A DNA stretch of 64,000 nt from LZORAL124-50-18 sp051208045 (GCA_051208045.1 JBPJFY010000013.1:35787-99786), one strand, 5' to 3'; positions 33,644 through 43,804 are shown, counted from the stretch's first letter. The notes: generated from the letters alone by a model not told the origin. Numbers and translations: made by a program.

Positions 33644-36082
33644 TTGAAGCTGTCCCCCGTATCATCACCTCAATTATATAAACAGTGCCTTTCCTCCAAG
33701 CATAAATTTTCTTCGACGCGTCAGCTAAAACCGTTGGATGAGATTATCGGGCAGGCTCGTGCTCAGGAAGCCGTGCACTTTGCGCTGGCCATGCCAAGAA
33801 ATGGTTATAACATCTATGCCGTTGGGCGGAACGGACTGGGGAAGCGAACCATGATGTTGCGCTACCTGAGTAAACATTGTCCGCCGGGGTACGAGGGGGA
33901 TGACTGGATATATGTCAATAATTTCGATGACACGAGAAACCCGAAGGCCATACAGTTGCCGGCGGGGGTAGCGCTGAAGATAAAGAGCGATGTTGAAACG
34001 CTCATGTCACGCCTGGTGAAAGTGATTCCTCAGGCGTTTGACAATGATTCGTATTATGAGCGTTCCGAGCACTTGAAGAATGAACTGGGCGAAAAGCAGG
34101 AAAAGCTCCTCGCACAGTTAGCGAGCTCGGCAAAAAGGAAGAAGGTGAGTTTGACCATTACGACCCCCGGGGGTTATCGCCTGGTGGCGATGAATGGGAA
34201 GGACCCGCATACCGTGGAAACCTTTGCTCAGTTGACGGAAGAAGAGCAGTCCAATTTTGAAGACGTCATAGGAAAGCTGGAGAAGAAGCTGCGGGGTGTT
34301 TTGCGTAAGCTGGCGGCCTGGGAGCAGGAATATGCCGACAAGCAACAGGAGTTAAATGACGAAGTGACGTCCTCCGTCATTGCGCATCACCTGGATGCTC
34401 TGGAAGAAAAGTATGAGGCATTACCGGAGGTGGTGAAGTACGTCCAGTCCATGCGGAAAGATATCATCAGCAATGTGGACATTTTTCTCGAGGACTCGGA
34501 AGAGCAGGTGTCGATCGCCTATGCCTCGTTGGACAAAAAAATGCCGCGTCGTTATCAGGTGAATGCGTTGGTACACCGGGAAACGAACGATCCACCCATT
34601 GTGGTGGAGGATAATCCGAATTACCACAACCTGTTTGGCTATGTCGAGAGCATCACTTTTAAAGGCACCGTGTTTACAGACTACGCCTTGATTCGACCGG
34701 GCAGCCTGCATCGGGCCAATGGGGGGTACCTGTTGATGGATGCCATCAAGGTACTGGAACAACCCTTCGTCTGGGATGGCCTGAAGCGCGCCCTGCGCTC
34801 CAATGCGATCAGCATCAATTCGCTGGAGCGTGAGTTGACCCTCTCGGGCACCATATCGCTGGAACCGGACCCGATTCCTCTGCAGGTAAAAATTATTTTG
34901 TTCGGCGACCGGGACACCTACATGCTGCTTCAGCAATATGATCCCGAGTTTATGGAATTGTTCAAGATTACTGCGGACTTTGAGAGTGAAATGCCGCGAA
35001 GCGAAGAAACAGAGTACAAGTATGCGCAGTTTATCTCCAGTCTGGTGCACGAAAAGACGCTGAAGCATTGTGATAAAAAAGCCGTGATGCGTTTGATTGA
35101 GCACAGTGCACGGCTCGCGGAGGATCAGACAAAGCTGTCCCTGCATGCGGCCAATATTGCCAACCTGCTCCGTGAGTCCGATTACTGGGCGGAGCAGGAC
35201 AAGCAAACCATGATTCGGCGGGAACATGTTGAGCGGGCGTTGGCAAGTGCCGATTACCGCTCCGGTAAGATTCGGGATCACATCTATGAATCGGTTCAGG
35301 ATGGCTCAACTTTGCTCTCTGTGACGGGTAAAACGGTGGGGCAGGTGAATGCGTTATCCGTGTATTTGGTGGGGGAATCTGAATTTGGTGTGGTGAGTCG
35401 TGTGACGGCAACGAGTCGCTATGGTGATGGTGATGTGATTGACATTGAGCGCGATGTTAAGTTGGGCGGTACCATTCACTCCAAGGGTATGATGATTTTG
35501 TCCTCTCATCTCGCCAGCATGCTGGGGCAAATGGAGCCTATGCATCTGTCAGCAAGTATCACGTTTGAGCAGTCCTATGGGGAAGTTGATGGGGACAGTG
35601 CAACCTTGGCGGAATACTGTGCGCTTCTGTCCACGCTTTCTGGTGTGGCGGTTCGGCAGGAGTTTGCGATTACGGGCTCTATGAATCAGCATGGCGAGGT
35701 GCAGCCCGTCGGCGGGCTCAACGAAAAGATCGAAGGCTTTTTTGACTCCTGTAAAATTCTCGGCCTCACCGGATCACAAGGTGTTGTCATCCCCCGGCAG
35801 AATGTGCGTAACCTGATGTTGAAGGAAGAGGTTGTGCAGGCCTGCAAGTCGGGAGAGTTTGCGGTGTATGCGATCGATCATGTGAATGAGGCGGTTGAAT
35901 TGTTGCTGGATCTGCCTGCCGGTAGGATTCGGTCCAGAAGTGCTGCGAAAATTGAGTGGCGCTTCCCGAAGAACACGGTGTACGGCAAGATTCAAGCGCG
36001 CATGCAACAGATCAAAGACTACGACAAGCAGGAAATGGAAGAGTCACAATCAGGCAACAAATCTACCGGGTCGAGCCAGTAG
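33644..36082 (+). CDS. Lon-family ATP-dependent protease (AAA_32 type, AsrA/YcbZ-like)
   Basis: The 812-residue protein belongs to the Lon-like group that lacks the classical Lon N-domain. After DEIIGQARAQEAVHFAL comes Walker A GRNGLGKRT (61-69, with R instead of T/S directly after the Lys, common in this group). A long coiled insertion (about 130-260) and HRANGGYLLMDAI precede the C-terminal S16 protease domain. Its catalytic dyad is S652 (DGDSATLAE) and K695 (GGLNEKIEGF), 43 residues apart as in E. coli Lon. The start is TTG 33644 with AGGAA seven bases upstream. Relatives act in stress protein quality control. Confidence 0.9.
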   Translation: MKLSPVSSPQLYKQCLSSKHKFSSTRQLKPLDEIIGQARAQEAVHFALAMPRNGYNIYAVGRNGLGKRTMMLRYLSKHCPPGYEGDDWIYVNNFDDTRNPKAIQLPAGVALKIKSDVETLMSRLVKVIPQAFDNDSYYERSEHLKNELGEKQEKLLAQLASSAKRKKVSLTITTPGGYRLVAMNGKDPHTVETFAQLTEEEQSNFEDVIGKLEKKLRGVLRKLAAWEQEYADKQQELNDEVTSSVIAHHLDALEEKYEALPEVVKYVQSMRKDIISNVDIFLEDSEEQVSIAYASLDKKMPRRYQVNALVHRETNDPPIVVEDNPNYHNLFGYVESITFKGTVFTDYALIRPGSLHRANGGYLLMDAIKVLEQPFVWDGLKRALRSNAISINSLERELTLSGTISLEPDPIPLQVKIILFGDRDTYMLLQQYDPEFMELFKITADFESEMPRSEETEYKYAQFISSLVHEKTLKHCDKKAVMRLIEHSARLAEDQTKLSLHAANIANLLRESDYWAEQDKQTMIRREHVERALASADYRSGKIRDHIYESVQDGSTLLSVTGKTVGQVNALSVYLVGESEFGVVSRVTATSRYGDGDVIDIERDVKLGGTIHSKGMMILSSHLASMLGQMEPMHLSASITFEQSYGEVDGDSATLAEYCALLSTLSGVAVRQEFAITGSMNQHGEVQPVGGLNEKIEGFFDSCKILGLTGSQGVVIPRQNVRNLMLKEEVVQACKSGEFAVYAIDHVNEAVELLLDLPAGRIRSRSAAKIEWRFPKNTVYGKIQARMQQIKDYDKQEMEESQSGNKSTGSSQ

Positions 36083-36092
36083 CTGAAAGGTG

Positions 36093-36749
36093 TTATCGGC
36101 GGTTCGCAGGCCAGGTAAACTGGCCCAGCTGCCGGTCATGCCGATGATGCAGAAATGCGAGACCGCTGAGCGCGCCGATGAGAGCCAGCAGCATGTCGGA
36201 TTGCGTGTCCCACATGTACCCCTGCGTACCCAGGAACGCTTCCGCAGAAAGACCCGCCGCCAGTGCAACCCACCACTCGATGAGTTCATAGAATGCACTT
36301 AATGCCAGGCAAAAACAGAGGATAAAGAACGTTTGCCAGGCGCCAGAGGTGAATACACCGTTCCTGATTACGACTTCCCTGCAGACGATGGCCGGAATAA
36401 ATCCCTGGGCAAAATGGCCAACCTTGTCGTAGTTGTTCCGGTCTTGGCCAAGCGCTTCCTTCAACAGGTCAAACAAGGGTACCTCGGCATAGGTGTAGTG
36501 ACCACCAATCATCAAGATAATGGCGTGAATGAGAATAAGCTGATAGCTGAGGGGAGTGAGCGGATACCGCTTCAGCGTGCTCGCCAGAATCAGTGCGCCA
36601 GCCATCGCGGGTAGGGTTTCCAGAAACCAGGTCCAGGTGTCTTTCGGGTGATAGCCCGACCAGATGAGTACACACAGAAAGAGCGAGGCCCAGAGGGCGA
36701 TGGCGCGACGATGGTTCAGCATGGCTTCAGGATTGGGATCTCGGTCCAT
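36093..36749 (-). CDS. DUF2238/YjdF-like inner membrane protein
   Basis: The 218-residue protein has about six hydrophobic helices. It contains the family landmarks GGHYTYAEVPLFDLLKE, RNNYDKVGHFAQGFIPAI and FYELIEWWVAL, then GTQGYMWDTQSDMLLALIGA. These match the YjdF/DUF2238 family, whose function is unknown. It is convergent with the Lon-like gene, with only ten bases between the stops, and divergent from sohB. Confidence 0.88.
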   Translation of the reverse strand: MDRDPNPEAMLNHRRAIALWASLFLCVLIWSGYHPKDTWTWFLETLPAMAGALILASTLKRYPLTPLSYQLILIHAIILMIGGHYTYAEVPLFDLLKEALGQDRNNYDKVGHFAQGFIPAIVCREVVIRNGVFTSGAWQTFFILCFCLALSAFYELIEWWVALAAGLSAEAFLGTQGYMWDTQSDMLLALIGALSGLAFLHHRHDRQLGQFTWPANRR

Positions 36750-36851
36750 TCTCTTTTATTGGCAGAACGGTATAATGCCGCAGGCGTATGCTACGGGCAA
36801 CCCAAAGTGCGTGAAGTATGATCAATTAACACGGTGTGGCGAGATTCAACG

Positions 36852-37766
36852 ATGGCAAAAGAAGCAAACGGATTTTTACAGGTGAAAGCGGTGAACCGCG
36901 TTTATGAAGGAATGGCGCAATCGCTTGCTCAGCACGGAATAAAACCCGCACATTCGTTGACACTGACCCAGATGGTCAACCTGTTTAAGGCGCGCGGGCG
37001 TCATAAATCCAAACTGTTTGTGCTGTCTTTTCATGGGGATGTTCAGGCGTCAGGCGTTGCTGCGCTCGCCAAGGAAATCTCTGCCGTGATTGCGGCGGCG
37101 GGCCCGGAGGATGAGGTGCTGTTGAAGCTGGAGAGTCCCGGTGGTGCGGTGCATGGTTATGGGTTGGCCAGTGCGGAACTGGAGCGCTTAAGAAAAGCAA
37201 ACATCCGCTTGACGGTGTGTGTGGACAAGGTAGCGGCGTCCGGCGGCTACATGATGGCGGTGATTGCCGACCGAATTGTGGCTGCGCCTATGGCGATTGT
37301 CGGGTCCATCGGTGTGATTGCACAGGTCCCGAATATTTCGAGGCTGCTCGACAAGCTCGGTATTCAATACGAGCAGGTAGTTGCCGGGGATCACAAGCAG
37401 CCGCTGTCGATTTTCACGGAGAACACGCCGGAAGGCCGGGAAAAGTTTCAGGAGGACATTCTCCGGACGCATGAGCTGTTTCGCTCGCATGTGCAGACTT
37501 ACCGCTCCATCAAAGACTTTGACAAGGTGACCAATGGCAGTGTGTATTATGGTCAGGAAGCGGTATCCAAAAATCTGGTGGATGAGTTGGGAACGTCTGA
37601 AGACCTGCTGGTGAAGTATTGTCAGACCCACCACGTCTATGAGCTGCACTGGCAATGGATCGAGAGCTGGGCGGACCGACTGGGGTGGGCAGCAGGTGCT
37701 TCCTTGTCTGCCATGGTTTCCAGAGTGTCGTCACACGTGAATCGACTGGCGCTGCTATCCCGCTGA
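36852..37766 (+). CDS. sohB: SohB-like S49 peptidase without N-terminal anchor
   Basis: S49 (signal peptide peptidase A) family serine protease. LESPGGAVHGYGLA and VDKVAASGGYMMAVIADRIV, then IVGSIGVIAQVPN, match SohB closely. The Ser/Lys dyad would be S130 and K182. At 304 residues it is about 45 shorter than E. coli SohB and lacks its N-terminal transmembrane helix and basic linker. The start region (MAKEANGFLQVKAVNRVY) is polar, so the enzyme may be cytoplasmic or peripherally bound. ATG 36852 is preferred over a GTG at 36834. Confidence 0.88.
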   Translation: MAKEANGFLQVKAVNRVYEGMAQSLAQHGIKPAHSLTLTQMVNLFKARGRHKSKLFVLSFHGDVQASGVAALAKEISAVIAAAGPEDEVLLKLESPGGAVHGYGLASAELERLRKANIRLTVCVDKVAASGGYMMAVIADRIVAAPMAIVGSIGVIAQVPNISRLLDKLGIQYEQVVAGDHKQPLSIFTENTPEGREKFQEDILRTHELFRSHVQTYRSIKDFDKVTNGSVYYGQEAVSKNLVDELGTSEDLLVKYCQTHHVYELHWQWIESWADRLGWAAGASLSAMVSRVSSHVNRLALLSR

Positions 37767-37786
37767 TCGGGTTCGTGTTGGCAGAT

Positions 37787-38980
37787 TCAGTCCTTTGAAT
37801 TTGCTCGCAGCAAATTGATGACCGGTTGAGCATAGGTCTGGATGGTTTGCAGCTTGACGGCGTCTGGGGTGTTTGCCAAACGCTTGTTCAGTGCGTCGCG
37901 GGCAGTTGCCAGCTCGGACTCGCTGTACGGGATGGCGTTTTGATGTATCGCCGCCTGGGCATCTGCCGGCTTGTGCTGTTGCCAAGCGGCATAGTTGACC
38001 GGAAACAGTGAATAATTCCGGTGGATGGCGCGATCAATCTCCCCGGCAAATTCATTCAAATTGATTTCCTCAGGCAGACGACTGCCAAAGGCAACGTCGA
38101 AGCTGCACTGAATTCGCCCCTTGCTGCCGGTCAGCCCGAGTTCGATGGATTCGAGATCCTGTTGCCCGGTTTTCTGGTAGTCTCCCGACTTTGAGGCCAG
38201 GCACTGCCGGGCTTTTTGGATGTCGCAAGGGTCCCACTCGTAGCTGAGGCTGACAGGTACGATGTTGAGGGCTTTCAGGTAGGCGGTGGTGTCCATGTCT
38301 TTTGGTTTTGCGAGCCCCAGCATTTTCAACAACGCGGGATTGGTCAGATCGGTATTGTCCTTGGAACGGCCTTCGCGCTGTGCGATCCACACCGAGCTGT
38401 GAAGGTTGTGCTGGATGTAGCGGATGAATGCTGATTGTGTGCGCATGGCGGCCACCATGGCTCGTGGTGAGCGGATGGAGCGCAAAACAGCGAAGCATTT
38501 GTTGAGCAAGGCCAGTTTCTTGCTGGTTTCTGATCCCAGCAGATTGTCTCCAATGGCGCAATAGGCCGTACCGAGTTGAGTTTGCATCAGCGCCCAGTTG
38601 ATGATGAGCGGATCCAGCACGATATCTCGATGATTCGACACAAAGACATACTGTTTCTGTGGGTCGAGTTGTTCCAGGCCAACACAGGTGAGCTTTTTCA
38701 GCATACTGTGCAAAGCCACCTGCAGTAGCTCTGCCTCCAGCGCCTGAAACGCCTGAGTGCTGGCAATCGTTTTCAGTTTGGTGGGCAAGGACTCTCTTGC
38801 TTGCGCCGCGACCTCTCTTGGCAGCGCTTTGGCCATATCGACAAATCGATCCAGTTGAACTGTAAACTCTTCGCTGGCGAGGAGTTGCCGAATCTGCTCA
38901 TTGACCTCGCTGTCGTGAAAATTTCGAATGGTCTCGAACTCGTCCAGCCAGGGCTGGGTCAAATCGGGCGTTGTCGGCAT
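37787..38980 (-). CDS. Phospholipid/glycerol acyltransferase family protein (PlsC/PlsB-like)
   Basis: The 397-residue protein has a glycerolipid acyltransferase core at about residues 100-300. Block I is FVSNHRDIVLDPLIINWAL (NHRDIVLD, the HX4D catalytic motif), block III WIAQREGRSKDN, and block IV VPVSLSYEWDPCD. About 100 residues before and after the core are not typical of the short PlsC enzymes. The acceptor is unknown. It could be lysophosphatidate or another lipid acyltransferase. It is convergent with sohB and divergent from the giant carboxylase gene. Confidence 0.82.
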   Translation of the reverse strand: MPTTPDLTQPWLDEFETIRNFHDSEVNEQIRQLLASEEFTVQLDRFVDMAKALPREVAAQARESLPTKLKTIASTQAFQALEAELLQVALHSMLKKLTCVGLEQLDPQKQYVFVSNHRDIVLDPLIINWALMQTQLGTAYCAIGDNLLGSETSKKLALLNKCFAVLRSIRSPRAMVAAMRTQSAFIRYIQHNLHSSVWIAQREGRSKDNTDLTNPALLKMLGLAKPKDMDTTAYLKALNIVPVSLSYEWDPCDIQKARQCLASKSGDYQKTGQQDLESIELGLTGSKGRIQCSFDVAFGSRLPEEINLNEFAGEIDRAIHRNYSLFPVNYAAWQQHKPADAQAAIHQNAIPYSESELATARDALNKRLANTPDAVKLQTIQTYAQPVINLLRANSKD

Positions 38981-39151
38981 TCAGATTTCTGCTCCTGTGG
39001 GTGCGATGCGTCGCGCTCGGAATTGGGTTGCGCTCATCATACCTGTTTGTTTGGGTCGATAGTAGCCGATTTGTGACTTATGCTTGTTGGGCAGGGTCTA
39101 AATATTTCGTCAGAACATCGCAGAGAAAAGCCACTATTTTAGCGGGCGTCA

Positions 39152-39160
39152 TGCTATATT
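39152..39160 (+). promoter_or_regulatory. Candidate extended -10 promoter for the carboxylase gene
   Basis: TGC-TATATT (39152-39160) resembles an extended -10 box 71 bases before the ATG at 39232. No good -35 is seen 17 bases upstream. It is the best candidate in the 251-base gap between the divergent acyltransferase and carboxylase genes. Confidence 0.35.
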
Positions 39161-39231
39161 ACTGCAGAACTGAAATAGACGGTGATTCTTTACAGCAGAC
39201 ACCAAATTCACCAGGGTAAAGAATTGAATAT

Positions 39232-42200
39232 ATGCTGAAAACCGATAAACAAGAGGTGCAGGCCTCCACACAGTTATTTGCCGAGCTGGAGAAAGTGACG
39301 CGTCGACAGGCCCATCATGGCGCTGTCAGCGACAGCAAGTTGCGCACGGCAGATGACAGCTACCTGTTCTCCAGTACCTTGAGCTGCTTTTGGCACCCGG
39401 AACACATCGAAGCCAAAGTGCGGCAACTGAAAAGCCTGACCAGCGACCAGTATCGGGATATTGTGATCAATCCGGTCGATAACGCCGATCGCTGGCCCGC
39501 GCCAAAAGTCATCAAATCCCTCAGTGATAAGCTCTTTGATGAGCGTAAGCACGGTCCGCTGTATCTTGCCCAAGGAGAGATTGCCACGGTTCATGGCAGC
39601 CAGAAAGTGGCCTTCATGGGACAGAACCGTAAAGCGGACAATGGCGTCTGGGGGCCTCAACATCATAATCTGGCGGCTGACTGGGTTCGTGAGATGGAAA
39701 GTCTTGGGCGGCCTATTGTCACGTTCATGGATACGCCCGGGGCAGATGCGGGCGAGGTGGCGAACCTGAATAATCAGGCGCATTCCATTTCTCGCCTGAT
39801 TGCCGTCATCGCAGACGTGACAGTGCCCGTCGTCAGTGTGGTGCTGGGTGCCGGCTATTCGGGAGGGGCAATTCCACTGGCCGCAGGCAATGTGTTGCTG
39901 GCGGTCAAAGATGCGCTGTTCAACACCATTCAGCCCAAAGGGCTGGCAGCCATCGCGCGAAAGCAACGACTTTCCTGGTATGCCTGCGCACAGCAGGTGG
40001 GGCTGTCCGCAGCGGAACTGTGCCATAACGGTATTTTGGACGCGGTGGTGGATTATTCCCCGGAGGAGGGGAATAATCAAATCGCGAATCTGGTGGATGC
40101 CATTCAGGAAGCCATCAGCTGGTCGACGGATAAAGCGCGCCACACCATTGCGTTGATCCCGCCAGCAGGAAGTGCGTATCTGGAAACCAGCTTGCACTAT
40201 TGTAAGGAAAATCCACCGCCTGCCATACTTCACGAATATATCCCCGAACACTACCCCTCCATTATTGCTTATGGGCTCAAACTGCAGCGCTCCGTGGTGC
40301 TGCGAAGCCGGTTGAAAACAGCGACACTGGATACCCTGGCGCATGAAACGGATGCCCGGCATCCCTCCAAGGACAACGGCGATGACGAGGAAAGTGCCAT
40401 TCAGAAAATTCTGGATACGCGTTTTCGCCAATGGCTTGATACCAAAGAGCGCTTGATCTACGAGGATATTTTACTGCGCGGGTGGAAGCGATTTCAGGAG
40501 TCGGTCGAGCATCGTGGGGAGAAGCGCAGTTATGTGGCCGCGCTGTTTCTGGGCGATCCGGAAGATGAATACGAAAAAGCCTACCGGGAACTGTGTTTTG
40601 AAGTCGGTTTTTACCTCTACAACCGCTGGCAGCAGGATTCGGTCCACCACCTCAAGCGACTGGATTCGTACCTTGCTTCGGATCAGCCGGAGTATACGGC
40701 CAACCAGTTTGCTGAGGATCAATTGACCCTGCTGGACGTGATTCGAGACAAGCAGTTTGCCGAGTTTGTGCGTACCTGCTGTCAGCATTTGATCCGGCTG
40801 GATACACTGTATGAAGTCACGCTGGACCGGATGACAGCCATTGTTACCGAGTTGGCCGAACATCAGCGGTTGTCGGCTGAGTTAATGAGTGATCTGCTGG
40901 ACCGGGCCGGGATCAAGAATGAGGTTCGGATCGCATTTTTGGACTGGTTGATTCAGGTGCGTGAGTCCGGCAATCTCAGTCGCTATATGCAGGTGGCAGA
41001 GCACTGGAAACGTAGCCAGCATTCGCGAATGTCGGAAGTGCTGTTTGTGGTAGTGAGTTACTTTTTTGATCGATTGTTCCCGGATTATTTTGTCGCTACC
41101 CGGGACAATAAGGCATTCGGGGGGCAGTTTACACCGGTGTCCATTGGCCGGCGAAAGGATTTCTGGAACCGTCTGGTCGAAGCGGAAAAAGACTTGCGCA
41201 TCCAGGCATTACTCAATAACAACAAACCCGCCCGGTTGTTTTCTCCCTCGGATTTGATCGGCCGTTATTTTCGGGATTTTCGAGAATTTGATGCCGATCT
41301 CACCACGGCCAATCCCTGTCAGTTTCCCGGCTTTGGCAAGGCATTAATGCGCCAGGGCAAAGCCGGGTTGTCTGCTTCAGGCGTCATTACCGGCGTGGCC
41401 AAATTTGTTACCCACCCCGCCAGTGAGGACTCTGCGCCGGCATCTGGATTTCGGGAAGTGGGTGTGGTGGTGTCGAACCATGGCTTTCAGGCGGGGGCAT
41501 TTGATATGTCCAGTGCTGAACGCGTTTGCAGGCTCCTGACGCACTGCGCCAAGCATCGCTTGCCAGTGGTCTGCTTTGTGTGTTCTGGCGGCATGCAGAC
41601 CAAAGAGGGGGCAGGCTCACTGTTTTCGATGGCGGTAGTCAACGAGCATTTCAATCGGTTTGTCTCTGAAGTGCGATTACCTATTCTCGTGTTTGGCTAT
41701 GGGGATTGCACTGGCGGAGCCCAGGCCAGTTTTGTGACACACCCGTTGGTGCAGACCTGGTATTTTTCCGGTACAAACATCCCGTTCGCCGGACGTATCG
41801 TCGTGCCGAACTTCCTGCCTGTGACCGCTACGCTGGCCAATTATCTGGTGAAAAAAGAGGGAAGTATGCAGGGGCTGGTGAAGCATCCCTTTATGGCCGA
41901 TCTGGACAGTCAGCTGGCAGCGATTGACAACGACATTATCCTGGCCGCACGGGAGGTGGATGAAGTCATCCGTCATTGGCTCAGCAGCAGCCAACCGCTG
42001 GAAGGCGAGCCCGAAGACGTGTCGGAAGTTCAGGAAGCTGCACCGATATTTGGCAGTTTTGATAAAGTGCTGGTGCATGCGCGTGGATGTACCGCAGTGA
42101 AACTGGTTCAGCAGATTCAACGTGCGGGCCTGAACGCCTGCCTGGTGCAGTCGGACCCGGATATGGAGTCGGTTGCTGCGGGCATGTTGGATCTGGATGG

Positions 42201-43800
42201 CGGTGATGAACTGGTCTGTCTCGGCGGATACACCTCCGATGAGAGTTATCTGAACGGGGACAGTGTGTTGCGCATTGCCAAGCTGCAAAACGTGACGGCT
42301 CTCCATCCGGGAATTGGTTTCCTGTCAGAAAACGCGGGATTTGCGCAGCAGTGCTTGCAGCAAGGGGTGAATTTCATTGGGCCGAGCCCGAAAAGCATGG
42401 CCATGATGGGGGATAAGTCTCAGGCGATTAAGACCGCCATGCGGTTGAATGTGCCGGTGGTGCCCGGAAGCCATGGCGTCCTTGCCGATGAAACCCATGC
42501 GCTGAAAATTGCGCGCGATATCGGATTCCCAGTGATTCTGAAAGCCGCTCATGGTGGGGGCGGCAAGGGAATTGTCGTCGTGGAGGATGAGAAGTCGCTG
42601 GTGGCCAAATTTTTGACCATCAAGGCTGAAGCGAGGAGCAGCTTCGGAAATGATGATATCTACCTGGAGCGCTTTGTTACCCGCTTCCGCCACATTGAAG
42701 TACAACTGCTGAGGGATCGCTATGGGCACTGCTTTGCACTTGGTGTGAGAGATTGCAGCGTGCAGAGAAACAAGCAAAAAATCATTGAAGAATCGGGTTC
42801 GACGCTCTTACCGCCGGAAAAAGACACCTTAGCGCGTGAATGTGCGATCAATCTGGCCAATGCGTGCGAGTACGTGGGTGCCGGTACCGTAGAATTTATC
42901 TTCGACCTGGATCACCAGGAACTGTATTTCATGGAAATGAATACACGACTGCAGGTGGAGCACCCGGTCACGGAGCTGGTAAGTGGTGTCAATATTGTGC
43001 ACCAGCAATTACTGATTGCTCAGGGCGAGTCGATTGAAGGACTGACCATCGGTGATGAAGGCTACGCGTTGGAAGTGCGTATTAATGCCGAACATGTGAC
43101 CGTCAGCAAGGCCGAAATCTCTGTCGAGCCCACGCCGGGGCGTGTGGATGCCTGTGTATTGCCTGAGCATGACGCGGTGACGGGGATTGTGACGGTGGCA
43201 GAGGGCAAGTCGGTGCCGCCGTATTATGATAACCTGATCGCCCAGCTCATCGCGTATGGGACGGACCGCAACGATGCGATTGCCAAAATGCTGGCGTACC
43301 TGAAGGAAACGCGCATTGATGGTATCAGCACCAACATTGGTCTGCTCACCTTCATTCTGGCGGATGAGGTGTTTCTTGGCGGGGATTACGATACGGGGTA
43401 TTTGCCCAATCTGGCCATGCGTGAGGAGAAAGCGCTGGTGGCACACCTGGGTGAGTCTGCGGTGTACCAGAAGATGGATTGGGAGCAGGAAATCAAGGTG
43501 GAGGGGTCGGATGAGCTGAAAGTGTTCGCTCCGTCCAACAGCATACTGTACCGCTCTTCGGCACCGAACAAGCCGCAGTTTGTGGAAGAGGGGGATACGA
43601 TTGATGTGGACCAAACGTTGTGTCTGCTGGAAGTGATGAAAATGTTCCAGCCGTTGTCTCTTTCCAGCTTCAATACCTCGGGTGCCGAACTTTATCCTGC
43701 CAACGGGCGCTATCGCGTGACGCATGTGAAAGGGGTGGATGGCCAGCAAGTGAATAAAGGTGACCTGTTGTTTGTGGTGAGGCCGGTCGAAGACGCGTAG
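39232..43800 (+). CDS. Single-chain multidomain acyl-CoA carboxylase (CT-alpha, CT-beta, biotin carboxylase, biotin carrier)
   Basis: The 1522-residue protein carries all activities of an acyl/acetyl-CoA carboxylase in one chain. Residues about 80-300 are AccA-like (PIVTFMDTPGADAGE, GAGYSGGAIPL, IQPKGLAAI). About 300-690 is a helical region not recognised. About 720-900 is AccD-like without a zinc finger (CFVCSGGMQTKEGAGS, FGYGDCTGGAQASF). About 940-1385 is biotin carboxylase with ATP-grasp loop HGGGGKG (1107-1113) and MNTRLQVEHPVTELV. The last 80 residues are a biotinyl domain with biotin site EVMKMF (K1470). The alpha-beta-BC-BCCP order is unusual. The substrate is unknown; the lipid acyltransferase gene next door hints at lipid metabolism. 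Confidence 0.88.
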   Translation: MLKTDKQEVQASTQLFAELEKVTRRQAHHGAVSDSKLRTADDSYLFSSTLSCFWHPEHIEAKVRQLKSLTSDQYRDIVINPVDNADRWPAPKVIKSLSDKLFDERKHGPLYLAQGEIATVHGSQKVAFMGQNRKADNGVWGPQHHNLAADWVREMESLGRPIVTFMDTPGADAGEVANLNNQAHSISRLIAVIADVTVPVVSVVLGAGYSGGAIPLAAGNVLLAVKDALFNTIQPKGLAAIARKQRLSWYACAQQVGLSAAELCHNGILDAVVDYSPEEGNNQIANLVDAIQEAISWSTDKARHTIALIPPAGSAYLETSLHYCKENPPPAILHEYIPEHYPSIIAYGLKLQRSVVLRSRLKTATLDTLAHETDARHPSKDNGDDEESAIQKILDTRFRQWLDTKERLIYEDILLRGWKRFQESVEHRGEKRSYVAALFLGDPEDEYEKAYRELCFEVGFYLYNRWQQDSVHHLKRLDSYLASDQPEYTANQFAEDQLTLLDVIRDKQFAEFVRTCCQHLIRLDTLYEVTLDRMTAIVTELAEHQRLSAELMSDLLDRAGIKNEVRIAFLDWLIQVRESGNLSRYMQVAEHWKRSQHSRMSEVLFVVVSYFFDRLFPDYFVATRDNKAFGGQFTPVSIGRRKDFWNRLVEAEKDLRIQALLNNNKPARLFSPSDLIGRYFRDFREFDADLTTANPCQFPGFGKALMRQGKAGLSASGVITGVAKFVTHPASEDSAPASGFREVGVVVSNHGFQAGAFDMSSAERVCRLLTHCAKHRLPVVCFVCSGGMQTKEGAGSLFSMAVVNEHFNRFVSEVRLPILVFGYGDCTGGAQASFVTHPLVQTWYFSGTNIPFAGRIVVPNFLPVTATLANYLVKKEGSMQGLVKHPFMADLDSQLAAIDNDIILAAREVDEVIRHWLSSSQPLEGEPEDVSEVQEAAPIFGSFDKVLVHARGCTAVKLVQQIQRAGLNACLVQSDPDMESVAAGMLDLDGGDELVCLGGYTSDESYLNGDSVLRIAKLQNVTALHPGIGFLSENAGFAQQCLQQGVNFIGPSPKSMAMMGDKSQAIKTAMRLNVPVVPGSHGVLADETHALKIARDIGFPVILKAAHGGGGKGIVVVEDEKSLVAKFLTIKAEARSSFGNDDIYLERFVTRFRHIEVQLLRDRYGHCFALGVRDCSVQRNKQKIIEESGSTLLPPEKDTLARECAINLANACEYVGAGTVEFIFDLDHQELYFMEMNTRLQVEHPVTELVSGVNIVHQQLLIAQGESIEGLTIGDEGYALEVRINAEHVTVSKAEISVEPTPGRVDACVLPEHDAVTGIVTVAEGKSVPPYYDNLIAQLIAYGTDRNDAIAKMLAYLKETRIDGISTNIGLLTFILADEVFLGGDYDTGYLPNLAMREEKALVAHLGESAVYQKMDWEQEIKVEGSDELKVFAPSNSILYRSSAPNKPQFVEEGDTIDVDQTLCLLEVMKMFQPLSLSSFNTSGAELYPANGRYRVTHVKGVDGQQVNKGDLLFVVRPVEDA

Positions 43801-43804
43801 GGAA

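Noticed and set aside
39274..40431. 385-codon minus-strand frame opposite the carboxylase gene
   Set aside because: Antisense to conserved AccA-like sequence and without recognisable motifs or start signals.
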